A stretch of 64,000 bases of DNA from Rheum nobile (lineage: Eukaryota > Streptophyta > Magnoliopsida > Caryophyllales > Polygonaceae). A model generated the notes under the pieces. It was not told the origin of the DNA and ran no database searches. It saw only the letters and a list, made by a program, of their open reading frames with translations. Position 1 is the first letter of the stretch, and every line of letters starts with the position of its first letter. The stretch lies in the NCBI GenBank assembly GCA_027886185.1, contig WOAB01000689.1, positions 62,001 through 126,000 of the forward strand, read 5' to 3'. The translations under genes were made by a program, and so were the position numbers. Shown here piece by piece: positions 45,997 to 55,915 of this stretch.

Positions 45997-46860
45997 CTTG
46001 TGTTGGAAGTGTTGTAGTGAACAAACAACCCTAATGCCTCTTATATAGTGAAATGATATATACAGCTGTAGTAATTAAAGACCACAACCACAAGAATTAA
46101 AGACCTCAACCACTAGAATTAAACCACTAGCATTAAGGACCTCAACCACTCTTACCCTAATAACCCTAAACCCTAAACGTCAACCACTCTCATAAACAAT
46201 GTAACTCGCATACCCAAATTCACCCTTAATAATTAAAGATAAACTCTAAACTCAAACCCTAAACCCTAATCATAACACTAACCCTAAACCCTAACCATAA
46301 CCCGTTACCCTAAACCCTAAACTTAAAACTCATTATTCTAAACTCTACCGAAATGCCATAACCCTAAACCACAAAACCTAAACCCTACCCCTACCCATCC
46401 TACCCTACCCTACTTGTGTTGGAAGTGTTGTAGTGAACAAACAACCCTAATGCCTCTTATATAGTGAAATGATATATACAGCTGTAGTAATTAAAGACCA
46501 CAACCACAAGAATTAAAGACCTCAACCACTAGCATTAAAGACCTCAACCACTAGCATTAATGACCTCAACCACTCTTACCCTAATAACCCTAAACCCTAA
46601 ACGTCAACCACTCTCATAAACAATGTAACTCGCATACCCAAATTCACCCTTAATAATTAAAGATAAACTCTAAACTCAAACCCTAAACCCTAACCCTGAC
46701 CCGTTACCCTAAACCCTAACCCTAACCCGTTACCCTAAACCCTAAACTTAAAACTCATTATTCTAAACTCTACCGAAATGCCATAACCCTAAACCACAAA
46801 ACCTAAACCCTACCCCTACCCATCCTACCCTACCCTACATACGCCTAAACCCTAAACCCT
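45997..46860. repeat. 416-bp tandem duplication rich in telomere-like CCCTAAA
   Basis: The block beginning CTTGTGTTGGAAGTGTTGTAG occurs at 45997 and again at 46413 and is repeated almost completely. Each copy holds a run of CCCTAAA and degenerate variants (ACCCTAAACCCTAAAC, CTACCCTACCCTAC). The heptamer is the plant telomere unit, but the run is imperfect and inside a mobile element, so it is an interstitial telomere-like or telo-box array and not a chromosome end. Confidence 0.85.
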
Positions 46861-46866
46861 AGTAAT

Positions 46867-46978
46867 CACACGTTACGTGTGGGTGTGTTTCACACATAAC
46901 GTGCCAATCTACTCCACTCGTAACGTGTGGCACGGTTTGACACGTAACGTGTGGCACGGTTTGACACGTAATGTGTGG
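46867..46978. repeat. ACGT-palindrome cluster II (upstream of the MURA-like gene)
   Basis: Five copies (CACACGTTACGTGTG, CACACATAACGTGCC, CACTCGTAACGTGTG, GACACGTAACGTGTG, GACACGTAATGTGTG) about 160-270 bases upstream of the ATG at 47138. Two lie in a 24-base direct repeat containing GGCACGGTTTGACACGTAA. Confidence 0.9.
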
Positions 46979-47137
46979 TTCAGTCTGTTGCAAAACGCAT
47001 TGAATTAACCGTCTTGTCCCCACCTAACTGTAATAATGACCCATCTTCTTTCCCGGCTAACAACCCATTTCGAACCTAAACCCTCATCCTAAACACTCCC
47101 AAAATCTTGATTTTCACTCACATTTTTTGTACAAAAA

Positions 47138-48463
47138 ATGGACAATCCGAACAACAACGAGTATTGGAGCAACAATGGGGAAGATATTCCACTTTGGAAC
47201 GAGGTAATTTCTATAAGTAACCCTAAAGTTGTCTTTTTTTTTCTTGTTTTGAAAATGTTTAAAGTTCTTAGCTTCATGGTTAGGGTTTAGAGAAGTTATT
47301 TTTGATGGCCCAGTATATTTGTTGTTTAGGATTTAGGGAAGCTATTTTTGATACTTATTGTTTAATATTAAAGATCTCATTTTATTGTTTAGGGTATTAG
47401 AAACAAAGATTGAGCATTGTTTAGGGTTTAGGGCTACGAATTTGCTGTTACATTGAAGAACAGTTTCACACGTTACATGTGAAGAATGTTCACACATAAC
47501 GTGTGAAGGTGTTCAACACGTTACGTGTGGGTGTGTTTCACACGTAACGTGTGGACACTCTTCACACGTTACGTGTGTAATCACCACCCGAAACCAGGTT
47601 TCATTCTGTAATATGGCACGGTTTGACAGTAAACGTGCTTTTTTATAATCAGTGCACTAATTGATGACATGATTTCGTGTATGCAGACGAACTATCATTT
47701 ATACGAGGGGTTAAACAATATCTCCCTCAATGACTGGAGCACTCCACAGAAGACATTTCCGGTTTGGGAAACGCCTGAAAAACTACAGGATTGGAGCACG
47801 CCTCAGAAGACATTTCCGGTTTGGGAAACGCCGGAAAAACTGCAGGATTGGAACACGCCTCAACCAGTTATTGATATACCATCATTTGATCTTGGGATAC
47901 CGTTTCCTCCAGAAGCATCTTTATTTCATGCTACCCCACATCTGTGCTTTCCATCCCTACACACACAGCCTCAGTTCAGTGTACTACCGGAGGAGGATGT
48001 GTACGTCTCGGCCGATTATTCAAGGTTCTTCACATCTGATCAAATCTGGGAGTCTAGAGAAGAAGCCTTTTTGTGGGCGCGGGAGATTGCTATGAATCAG
48101 CAATTCTGCATCAAAAAGTGGAGGAATAAAGCTTCCACCCCTTCGACCCTCGGGGGGACTTGGTTACTGTGTGATAGGCATGGACAAAACGTCCCTAAAG
48201 GAGCTGACCAAGTGAGAGACATCACAAGGTCGAAGAAATGTGGGTGTCCCTTCATGTTGAGACTGAAAGAAAGGCCGAAGGGATTGTGGAGGATCACTGT
48301 ACAACATGGAACTCATAACCATGTCATAGGAGACAATTTGTATGGTAGTGCATTAGGTGGGCGACCAACTGCTGAAGAGAAGGAGATTATAAGGGTGATG
48401 ACGGTCAATCATTACAAGCCTCAGAAGATTCATACTACAATCCAGTATAAACAGATGTTTTAA
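47138..48463 (+). CDS. FAR1/MURA-like N-terminal transposase protein lacking the catalytic domain
   Basis: Two exons are inferred: 47138-47203 (MDNPNNNEYWSNNGEDIPLWNE) and 47687-48463, with a GTAATT donor and a TATGCAG acceptor and frame preserved; 280 residues. After exon 1 there are two and a half copies of a 19-residue repeat (DWSTPQKTFPVWETPEKLQ), then a low-complexity stretch. From about residue 145 comes the FAR1/MULE DNA-binding module: SREEAFLWAREIAMNQQFCIKKWRN, LLCDRHGQ, KKCGCPF, RITVQHGTHNHV (C..CxC..HxH, the WRKY-GCM1-type zinc fold). The frame stops shortly after, so the DDE transposase core is absent. It lies between ACGT-palindrome clusters II and III, the latter within its intron. 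It may bind transposon ends; whether it is expressed is unknown. Confidence 0.72.
47467..47578. repeat. ACGT-palindrome cluster III (intron 1 of the MURA-like gene)
   Basis: Five copies in about 110 bp: CACACGTTACATGTG, CACACATAACGTGTG, AACACGTTACGTGTG, CACACGTAACGTGTG, CACACGTTACGTGTG. Confidence 0.9.
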
Positions 48464-48489
48464 CACAATATTGTATTAACGTACCGCAA

Positions 48490-48780
48490 TAAAATGTTGC
48501 TCGTTCTCGACATGGCAAATGCATACCGTCTTCAGATTCTCCCCAATCGATGCTTCGTTTGTCTTCCCCCTCATAGGAAGACATGTAATCATCGGTACAC
48601 TGGTGGTGTTGACGGCTTCGACATGGCAAATGTTGCTCGTTCTCGACATGGCAAATGCATTTGCCATGCTTCGACATGGCAAATGCATACCGTCTTCAGA
48701 TTCTCCCCAATGGATGTGTATGCTGGAGGTACCACTGCATATAATCATCGGTACACTGGTGGTGTTGACGGACTGGAGGA
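48490..48780. repeat. Direct and inverted repeats at the 3' junction of the two converging genes
   Basis: CGACATGGCAAATGCATACCGTCTTCAGATTCTCCCCAAT is present near 48509 and 48671; ATCGGTACACTGGTGGTGTTGACGG near 48591 and 48748. The palindrome ATGGCAAATGCATTTGCCAT lies near 48650-48669, followed by another inverted copy of GACATGGCAAATG. The block is a small duplicated hairpin-capable region where the MURA-like and PMD genes end. Confidence 0.8.
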
Positions 48781-50994
48781 CCCATGGCTTGTAGGCTAAT
48801 GGAATGTTCATTGCGGGCATTCCATGCATGTAAGGATCTATCGTATTCCACCGTGTAACTGCTAATCTTCACGCCCCTCCATGCCTTAATTGGAACAATC
48901 GGTGGTCTTGGACATTGTTGTGCACGCCCAAACTGCCGAGCTACTCGATCCGGCATGTAAGGCTCGGTGACCCACAAACAGGATATGACTCCATGAAATC
49001 GCGATGAAGCAAACATCTCATTATTGAAGTCAATGGAGCCGTATGGCATCCACTCAACCTAAACACAATTGAATTTCAAACAACTTATCATGCATATATA
49101 TTTTAACATAATAGATAAGGACCGTATATGCACTTACACTATCAGCATGCATCCCATCCAGCTCCTCCCTATAATTCCTGGTCCGGTTGGGTTCATGTGA
49201 CATGTCCCATTTTCTGGCGTATGGGATCGGCTGTTGTGGGTCCCAGTAAACACTCTGTGCAGGTCTAAACATGGGAAAGTACTGATATATCCATGACTAC
49301 AAAATAATTACACATATGTCAATTCCCTACATAACAAACATATAATATATCTATAACAAAAATGTAGATATTTTTATTCAAGCCATTTAATACCTGGATC
49401 AGAGTGAAACATGTGGACATGACCCGTGCCTCTTTTCTTGTGCACTCGCCCAAGCTGCGGTACACGTGTGCAAGAACACCGGTACCCCATGCATAGTTCG
49501 TGACTTTTGTGAGATCAGTCACGAACGGGGTGTAATAAACGGGCAAGCGATGCTGAGACTTGTCAGGAAAGTGGGCAGACCCCACCAAGTACAGCAAGAA
49601 CCCAGCCGCCAGCTTCTTCGACGCCAACTCCTCGCAATGAGTCTTAAAATCTCCCGCGTGCAAGTTATCGGCGACGATAGCACCATCCTCCAGCTCAAAA
49701 AACTCATGCGCCTGCTCCATCAACGCCTTCTTCAAATCATTGCGGCTCAGCTGCTCGTGCCATTTCTTTGGGGGACCCATGTCTTGCCCTTGTATGTTAA
49801 GCCCAAGGATCATCCACACATCATGGAGAGTTATAGTCATCTCTCCCCATGGCATGTGGAATGAGTTGGTTTCCGGTTGCCAAAGCTCGACGAAGGCACC
49901 AATCAGCGTCTCATCCACATGCTCATGCATGATGTCCGATAGATGACATAGCCCGGACGCCAACGCCATGAGCGTAACTGCTTGCCTCGCTGCTGGAACC
50001 TCAAGGGTTACACCGACTGTATATGAACATAATTAAGCAATCATATAGACTTATTTAAAACAAGATTAATAATTAAAAAAATTGCGTTACGTGCAACTTA
50101 CAACGCGCTGGTAAAGGAGGTACGCCACGTGGTTTACAAAACTCTTTAGGAGTTCAGGTCTCTTCGGACCTCCAGGAACGCTCACCACCAATTCAGGGTC
50201 GTATCTGACATTCTTCTTTGACCGGGGTGGTTTTCCCCGCGAAGAAGAGGCTTCCTGAGGCTCCTCGCCCGGCTCCTCGCCCGGCTCCTCGCCCGGCTCC
50301 TCGCCCGGCTCCTCGCCCGCCGTGTTTGGGGCGTCTTCTCTTGGAATCCAGGCATTGCTGGACTGGTCCTGAGTCCCCTGGTCCTGAGTCCCCCATGTGC
50401 AGGCATGATCCTACATTTATTAAATAGATCAGATGTAATAATGAATTGTAAACAAATGCATGTTATACTAAATATACTTACCATAGGCTGATGATAGGCA
50501 GCGTTCGGGTACACTGCCGGGTTCTCCCACGGGTTGTCCTGCTCCTCATCTCCCTGATAATAATCCCTCGGGCTATGATGAGGGCTCACATGCGGCGGTA
50601 GTACCGGCAGACTAAAATTCCGCCCGTAATAGTTATTCTGATCTATTGTATCAGAATAACAATGCAGCGGACTTCCTTCATAGTCTGGGTCCCTCGGAGG
50701 CTCAGAGCTTGCTCTACCCCCAATAAACGATGGCACTGCCATTAGGCTATGCACTCCTATCATGCCAGTATTGCCAGCAGCCCCACTACTGCTACCGACT
50801 CCAGTTTGAAACCCTAAACCAGCCCCAGTACTGCTACCTGCTCCAATCTGGTATGCGCCGGTCTTATCATTCCAGTAGCACACATCCCTCCGTTGCCTCC
50901 TTTTTGACCTTTTGACCTCTTCGCCAGTCACATACGACTGTTGGCGTACAAGGTTGCGACGTATCCTGCATTCAGTTCTTTCCCCAGGTTCCAT
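48696..50994 (-). CDS. Plant mobile domain (PMD; MAIN/MAIL-like) protein of the composite element
   Basis: Probable exons: 50994-50482, 50410 to about 50092, 50016-49394, 49296-49138 and 49058-48696. Exon 1 is Gly/Ser-rich; exon 2 has five EEPG repeats and a basic block, then DPELVVSVPGGPKRPELLKSFVNHVAYLLYQR. Exon 3 holds the PMD proper: SGLCHLSDIMHEHVDETLIGAFVELWQPETNSFHMPWGEMTITLHDVWMILGL. Exons 4 and 5 continue with SVYWDPQQP, DWMP-like VEWMPYGSIDFNNE and PPIVPIKAWRG. Exons 3-5 join in frame, as do 1-2, but the best 2/3 donor and acceptor leave a one-base frame mismatch, so either another splice site is used or the gene is broken. PMD proteins are RNA-splicing and silencing-linked factors and are carried by MULE and Gypsy elements. 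Confidence 0.68.
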
Positions 50995-51069
50995 CTGCGG
51001 TTACATATCAACACATTTTAATCAACAAACAGAAAATCAACGTTCAAGATATCAAAAAAAATGCAAATT

Positions 51070-51180
51070 CACACGTTACGTGTGACTTGCTCTCACACGT
51101 AACGCGTGGTGCACATTCACACGTTACGTGTGACTTGCTCTCACACGTAACGCGTGATGCACATTCACACGTTACGTGTG
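51070..51180. repeat. ACGT-palindrome cluster IV (upstream of the PMD gene)
   Basis: Five copies (three CACACGTTACGTGTG and two CACACGTAACGCGTG) arranged as a 54-bp tandem duplication, 76 to 186 bases upstream of the PMD gene ATG at 50994. Confidence 0.9.
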
Positions 51181-51731
51181 AATGTGCACATTCCAATTTC
51201 ACCGACAAGCCGCCGACGACTTTCCGGCGACTTTCCGGTCGTCTTCTTCGACGAGACAGTCCGATTTTTTTTAATCAAATATATCCAAAATTCAACAACA
51301 AATCCACAATTTTTACCAATCTAACAATATCATCACTTCTACTTTCATTTTTCCACACAAAATGTCAACAAAAGTCCTCATGCAAAAAATTAACTTAAAA
51401 AATAACAAAATTCATAAACATCACAAAAACTTCTACAAAACCTAGATCTACCATCCAAATCATCTCCATATCGTAGATCTACCATCCAAACCTAGATCTA
51501 TCTAACCAAACACTTTGTGTGGATCTACAATTCCTAACCAAACACTTTAAATTTATTAAAAACAAAATCAAATAATTATTTCTAGGAACTAACCTTACGC
51601 GAGAGGGGCAAGGAGGCGTTACGCGGGAGGGGCAAGGAGACGTTACGCGGGAGGGGCAAGGAGGCGCAGCGGCTGAGTGATGGTGATGAATGAAGAGGAG
51701 GAGCCGAATCTGGCTTTTATAGCCAGATTCC

Positions 51732-51880
51732 CACACGTTACGTGTGATACAATGTCACATGTAACGTGTGAACCGATCCCACACGTAACGTGTGGAGCCA
51801 ATTCACACGTTACGTGTGGGTCTTGAATGAGTCAGTATCGACGCGTAACGTGAGAAGTCTATTCTCACGTTACGCGCGGC
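51732..51880. repeat. ACGT-palindrome cluster V (right subterminal)
   Basis: About six copies, including CACACGTTACGTGTG, CACATGTAACGTGTG, CACACGTAACGTGTG and the diverged GCGTAACGTGAG/CTCACGTTACGCGCG pair, next to the right inverted repeat. Confidence 0.9.
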
Positions 51881-51921
51881 CCTATGCGTCAAAAGACAAA
51901 AATGCCTATACACCGAATAGT

Positions 51922-52780
51922 TGAGCCCTAAACATACCATCATATATCAGAAAGGATCACAATTCTCAATTCTCGGAGTGCCTAAATGATAGTAATAGTA
52001 TTTATTCTATAAACATCGATAGTTCTGATTTAAGCTATATGAAATTCATGATTTTAGATAAATGTTTCAAAACCCTAATACATAATTCTTATAAGGTACA
52101 GAACATAGAATAATCGAATCGAGCCGTCACATTTTATGTAAAAGTTTAGGCGATTAAAGTCATTGATGAATTGCTCTGGAATTCATACCGGAAAAAATGG
52201 CTTTTTAATTGGTGGCAAAATACATACAAGTGCAAAGTAGGCCCCTCCTGAGGATAAACCATTTCAGTGCAAATTAAAAAGCATCTTGGATTTGAGGCCA
52301 GTTTTTAATTTCCTGGGCTGGCTCGATTATGCCACTCATGTCATGTCCCTTCTTGTTTTTTCGCTTTCTTCTCCCTATTTTGGCTCCTTCCTCTTCCCTG
52401 TAAATACACACTGTACTTAGATTCTCCATTATATGTCCACTTTTGCTTTAATCTAGCTCTTAGCCTTTTCCAGATATGTCAAATTGTCAGGTTGATATGT
52501 CAAATCGTCAGGTATCCTTGGATATAGCTGTTCAAATCCCAAGTTAACGGGTTAATTAGTTAGCTAGATAATGCAAAGCTTATAGGGTGTTGTTCTAGTC
52601 TCAAATCTCATTTTATTCCTTCAAAACCGGTTAATTTTAGGGTTGGAGAAACCTGATCGAGTATGGGAAGGTATGAAGAACCAATTGTGTACACATAGGG
52701 CTCGTTCAACAACAATATCAAGATATCATGTATTAGTTGCATGACGTGCATATTATTTTTGTGAATTTATGTGTTTGGTA
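51922..52780. other. Spacer without recognised features
   Basis: AT-rich. A repeated TATGTCAAATTGTCAGG / TATGTCAAATCGTCAGG lies near 52480-52510. No gene is seen. Confidence 0.4.
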
Positions 52781-52789
52781 TATACTAAT

Positions 52790-53071
52790 ACTGAAGCTTA
52801 TCGCGAAGACAAAACCGTCTCAGCTTTTGGCCTTCGCCGCGGGATACGGTCACTTGATCGCGGGGTGCGGTCAAGCTCGGTTTTCACCATTCTAATCCGA
52901 TTCACTTTTGGGTTAATTTTCTTAATCTCGGGTTAAATATATTTGTACATGCTCGACAAATTTAATCTCGAAAATACTTCAACTGTATTTTATATTATTC
53001 AGAAAAATATTATAGAGTTCAAACAATTTAAAGAATGGATTCCAAAATATCCTTATAAAATGAGGGATATT
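52790..53071 (-). mobile_element. Gypsy-type LTR relic (copy C), inserted into a Copia pol gene
   Basis: Reading the minus strand from 53071: TGTAATATCCCTC... and then ACAAATATATTTAACCCGAGATT, which matches the left part of LTR copy A (20270-20420). It joins directly to the Copia integrase frame at 53072. Only about 280 bp remain; the far end and the TSD partner are not found, so it is a truncated LTR. It also has CCGCGGCGAAGG and GATCGCGGGG words like the other copies. Confidence 0.6.
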
Positions 53072-54984
53072 ACATCTTTGCCACTCCAAGTCTCCTCTGG
53101 AATACCATTCTCCAAGGGAGTTGATGGCCCTCAGTTAATCAAGAATGATGCAGTGTTAACTGCATCCGCCCAGAACATCTTTGGAAGTTCACACTTCAGC
53201 CTCATGCTCCTGGCACGTTCATTCAGGGTCCTGTTCATACGTTCTGCTACGCTATTCTCCCGATGGGTTTCTTTCAAGGTTTTCTCCATGCGAATACCCT
53301 TCTCAGCGCAGAAATCCTTGAACTCGTGAAGCTCATATTTCCCACCATTATCAGATCTCAAACACTTCACTTTAAGATCTGTCTCGGTCTCTACTAGAGC
53401 CTTCCACTTTCTGAAAGAGTCAAAGGCATCAGACTTTTGCTTCAGAAAGTAGACCCATACCTTTCTTGTGGCATCGTCAATGAAGGTCATGTAGTATGAC
53501 GCTCCCCCTAGAGATGTCACATGTGTTGGCCCCCACAAGTCGCTGTGGACCAATTCCAACTTCTGCTTTCTCAAAATTCTGCTTCCCTTCGAAAAACTCA
53601 CCCTTTTCTGTTTCCCGAGCACGCATTCCTCACACAATCCGATTTCAACAGATTTGAGACCTGACAGCAGACCCTTCGAGCATAGCACCTTCATCCCTTT
53701 CTGACTCATGTGGCCAAGGCGACAGTGCCACAAATCTGCGTCACAGTTTACTCCTGCAACAGCAATGCTATCACGGACGTTGCTAGTCATGTACAGCGTC
53801 CCCTCCTTCTTTCCTCGAGCTACCACCATAGCTCCTTTGGTTATCTTCCAGCTATTACAGCCGAAGGTTACTTCATAACCCTTGTCATCCAACTGTCCAA
53901 TAGAAAGCAGATTTCTTTTCAAACCAGGAATATGCCTTACTCCATGCAACTGCAGCACAAATCCATTCGGCGCTTTGATTCGAACATCACCCTTCCCCAC
54001 GATTTTTAAAGCCTCATCATCAGCAAGAAAGACTTTTCCAAAATCTCCAGAGGTATAGCGTTCCAATATATCAGCACTGCTGAATGAGTGAAACGAAGCT
54101 CCAGAGTCTAACACCCAAGACTCTAACATGATGCTCGCGCTCAGAATCGATGCATATGTAGTGGTTTCTGTCGTTGAATCGCTCAGAATCAACGCATCTA
54201 CAATATCTTCACTGACTGAATTCGCTGATTTATCCTTCAACGGTGCCTTACATTCACTCTTGTAGTGACCGTTTTCATCACAATTCCAACACTTGATTCT
54301 GCTCTTGTCTTTGGGTTTATCCTTCCCTCTTGACTTCGATCTACCACGATTCGATTTCTTAGAATCTGATCTGCCCCTGCTCCCCGTACTCAAGGCTGAT
54401 TCCGAAGCAGTACCTGACGCCTTCCTGCGAATTTCTTCGCTGATAATCAGATCCCTGACTTCATCAAACTTGATCTTTGCCTTCCCCGCAGAAGCACTAA
54501 CAGCAGTAACTGTCCCGCTCCAACTTTCTGGTAAAGAAGATAACAATATTAGGGCTTGTACCTCATCGTCGAAATCAATCTCAACCGAACTTAGTTGAGC
54601 GATAGTCATGTTGAACTCGTTCAAGTGATTGGTCACCGTTGTACTCTCTGTCATCCGCAGATTAAACAACCGTCGCATCAGGTGAACCTTGTTCACTGCG
54701 GAGGGTTTCTCATACATCGCGAAAAGAATTTCCAGCATGCCCTTCGTCGTTTCTGCCTTGATCGTGTGATGCGCCACGTTCCTGGACAACGATAGGCGAA
54801 CCACGCTCATCGTTTTTCTGTCCAGCAACTTCCACTCGTCGTCCTTCATGTCCTCCGGTTTCTCGCCTAGCGGCAATAACAGATCTTTACCGTACAAGTA
54901 ATCCTCGATCTGCATCTTCCAGAATCCGAAATCCGTTCCATCGAACTTCTCCACCGGCGATTTTCCGCTTCCCATCGTCACCAC
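53072..54984 (-). pseudogene. Tork/TNT1-like Copia gag-pol, truncated in integrase
   Basis: An intact frame of 617 residues from ATG 54984: Gag (UBN2-like, MVTMGSGKSPVEKFDGTDFGFW.. LNEFNMTI..), CCHC knuckle CWNCDENGHYKSEC, protease VLDSGASFH, GAG-pre-integrase LWHCRLGHMSQKGMK, and integrase core (HSDLWGP, TFIDDATR, RSDNGG, NSVAERMNRT). The frame ends at a TGA near 53130, where family members have an arginine; the same frame continues to 53072 (GPSTPLENGIPEETWSGKD), where LTR copy C cuts it. RT and RNase H are missing. The gag-protease part looks undamaged. The PBS (TGGTATCAGAGC on the minus strand) lies just upstream near 55004-54993. Confidence 0.92.
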
Positions 54985-55006
54985 CAGAACCAGCTCTGAT
55001 ACCAGT

Positions 55007-55304
55007 TGTTAGGATTCAAACGTACTAACGAATAGAAAACGAGACGAAGAACACATGAATTGTTTACTCAGTTCGTCACAGAATATGACTACGTCTGGGG
55101 GCACTACCAAGCCAGGGTTTTTCCACTATTGTGATAACGATTACAATGAACAATTAGGGTTAATAAGCTAAACGGACGAAATCCTAAATAGGCCCAATAC
55201 ACAAATCGTACGGACAGCCCAAAGACCCTTGTACGGAGGGACCGGAAATTTTGCTGAGAACAGGACTTCCGGTGTACAGTCCATCAGGCTCCATAACCCC
55301 AACA
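55007..55304 (-). repeat. 5' LTR of the Tork-like Copia element
   Basis: On the minus strand it starts TGTTGGGGTTATGG (55304) and ends ...ATTCGTTAGTACG..CCTAACA (55007), 298 bp, directly followed by ACTGGTATCAGAGC. No second copy lies in the window, since the 3' half of the element is gone. Confidence 0.75.
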
Positions 55305-55915
55305 AATGACACTTATTTTCTAACGGAGAGAGTGTTTGCTTTTCCATGCCGTCTTGTGTTCTTGCTTTTGTTTTTAGCTATGGGCCTTTAAATGATTTGG
55401 GCTCGTTGCTGGGACGAATTGGTAGGCGCATTTGTTGGGTCAATTACTTCCTTTCTCTGTCTTTAATGAAAAATCATTTGAGACCCACGAATTAGTGCTT
55501 TTAGCTTTGCAATTGGGCTCTCTTTATCTATACGACAAACCCACATCGACCATGAGCTGGATTTGCAATTTCAACATTAGGTTAATGGGATTCCTGTCGT
55601 TTTCCCTTCCTTCGTAGGTCCATTTCTCCTTTTCTAAAACCATATAAAACAACCAAAGTTAATGCACAGTGGCTAGTCTGAATGCACACATTTGCAACTA
55701 TTTTAACCTGGAGAAAGTGAGAAACACACACACACACCAACTTGAGTCAATTGGCAACGTGGTTGGCCAAATTTGACCATCCCTTTCTCCGGTTAGTACT
55801 TAGTAGGGATCTATTTTGCTTAATCAAAAATCAATTCTGATAATTTTAAATCAATCCACTCCCCAATAATTTTCCCAATTCGGATTAACTGAAATTGAAA
55901 ATCAAAAAAATTCAA
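55305..55915. other. Upstream region of the ANTH gene
   Basis: A CA microsatellite (ACACACACACA) is near 55725. The last 100 bases are a pyrimidine/AT-rich leader. No other feature. Confidence 0.4.

Larger units (their letters stand above)
44861..51921. mobile_element. MULE-like composite element with ACGT-palindrome clusters and PMD, MURA-like and GRF genes
   Basis: The left end (44861-44919, ACTTTTCGGCGCATAGACATTTTT...) matches the reverse complement of the right end (51864-51921, ACTATTCGGTGTATAGGCATTTTT...) over about 58 bp with roughly 80 percent identity. The same region carries a MURA-like N-terminal transposase gene (+), a plant-mobile-domain gene (-), and a GRF zinc-finger gene (-). 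MULEs that carry PMD genes are known in plants. Subterminal clusters of a 15-bp palindrome (CACACGTTACGTGTG) follow each end. I cannot find a clean 9-11-bp target duplication, so the precise ends are uncertain. Without a DDE domain it would be non-autonomous. Confidence 0.65.

Noticed and set aside
45997..46860. Possible true telomere or chromosome end
   Set aside because: The CCCTAAA run is short, degenerate, duplicated with non-telomeric sequence and lies inside a mobile element.
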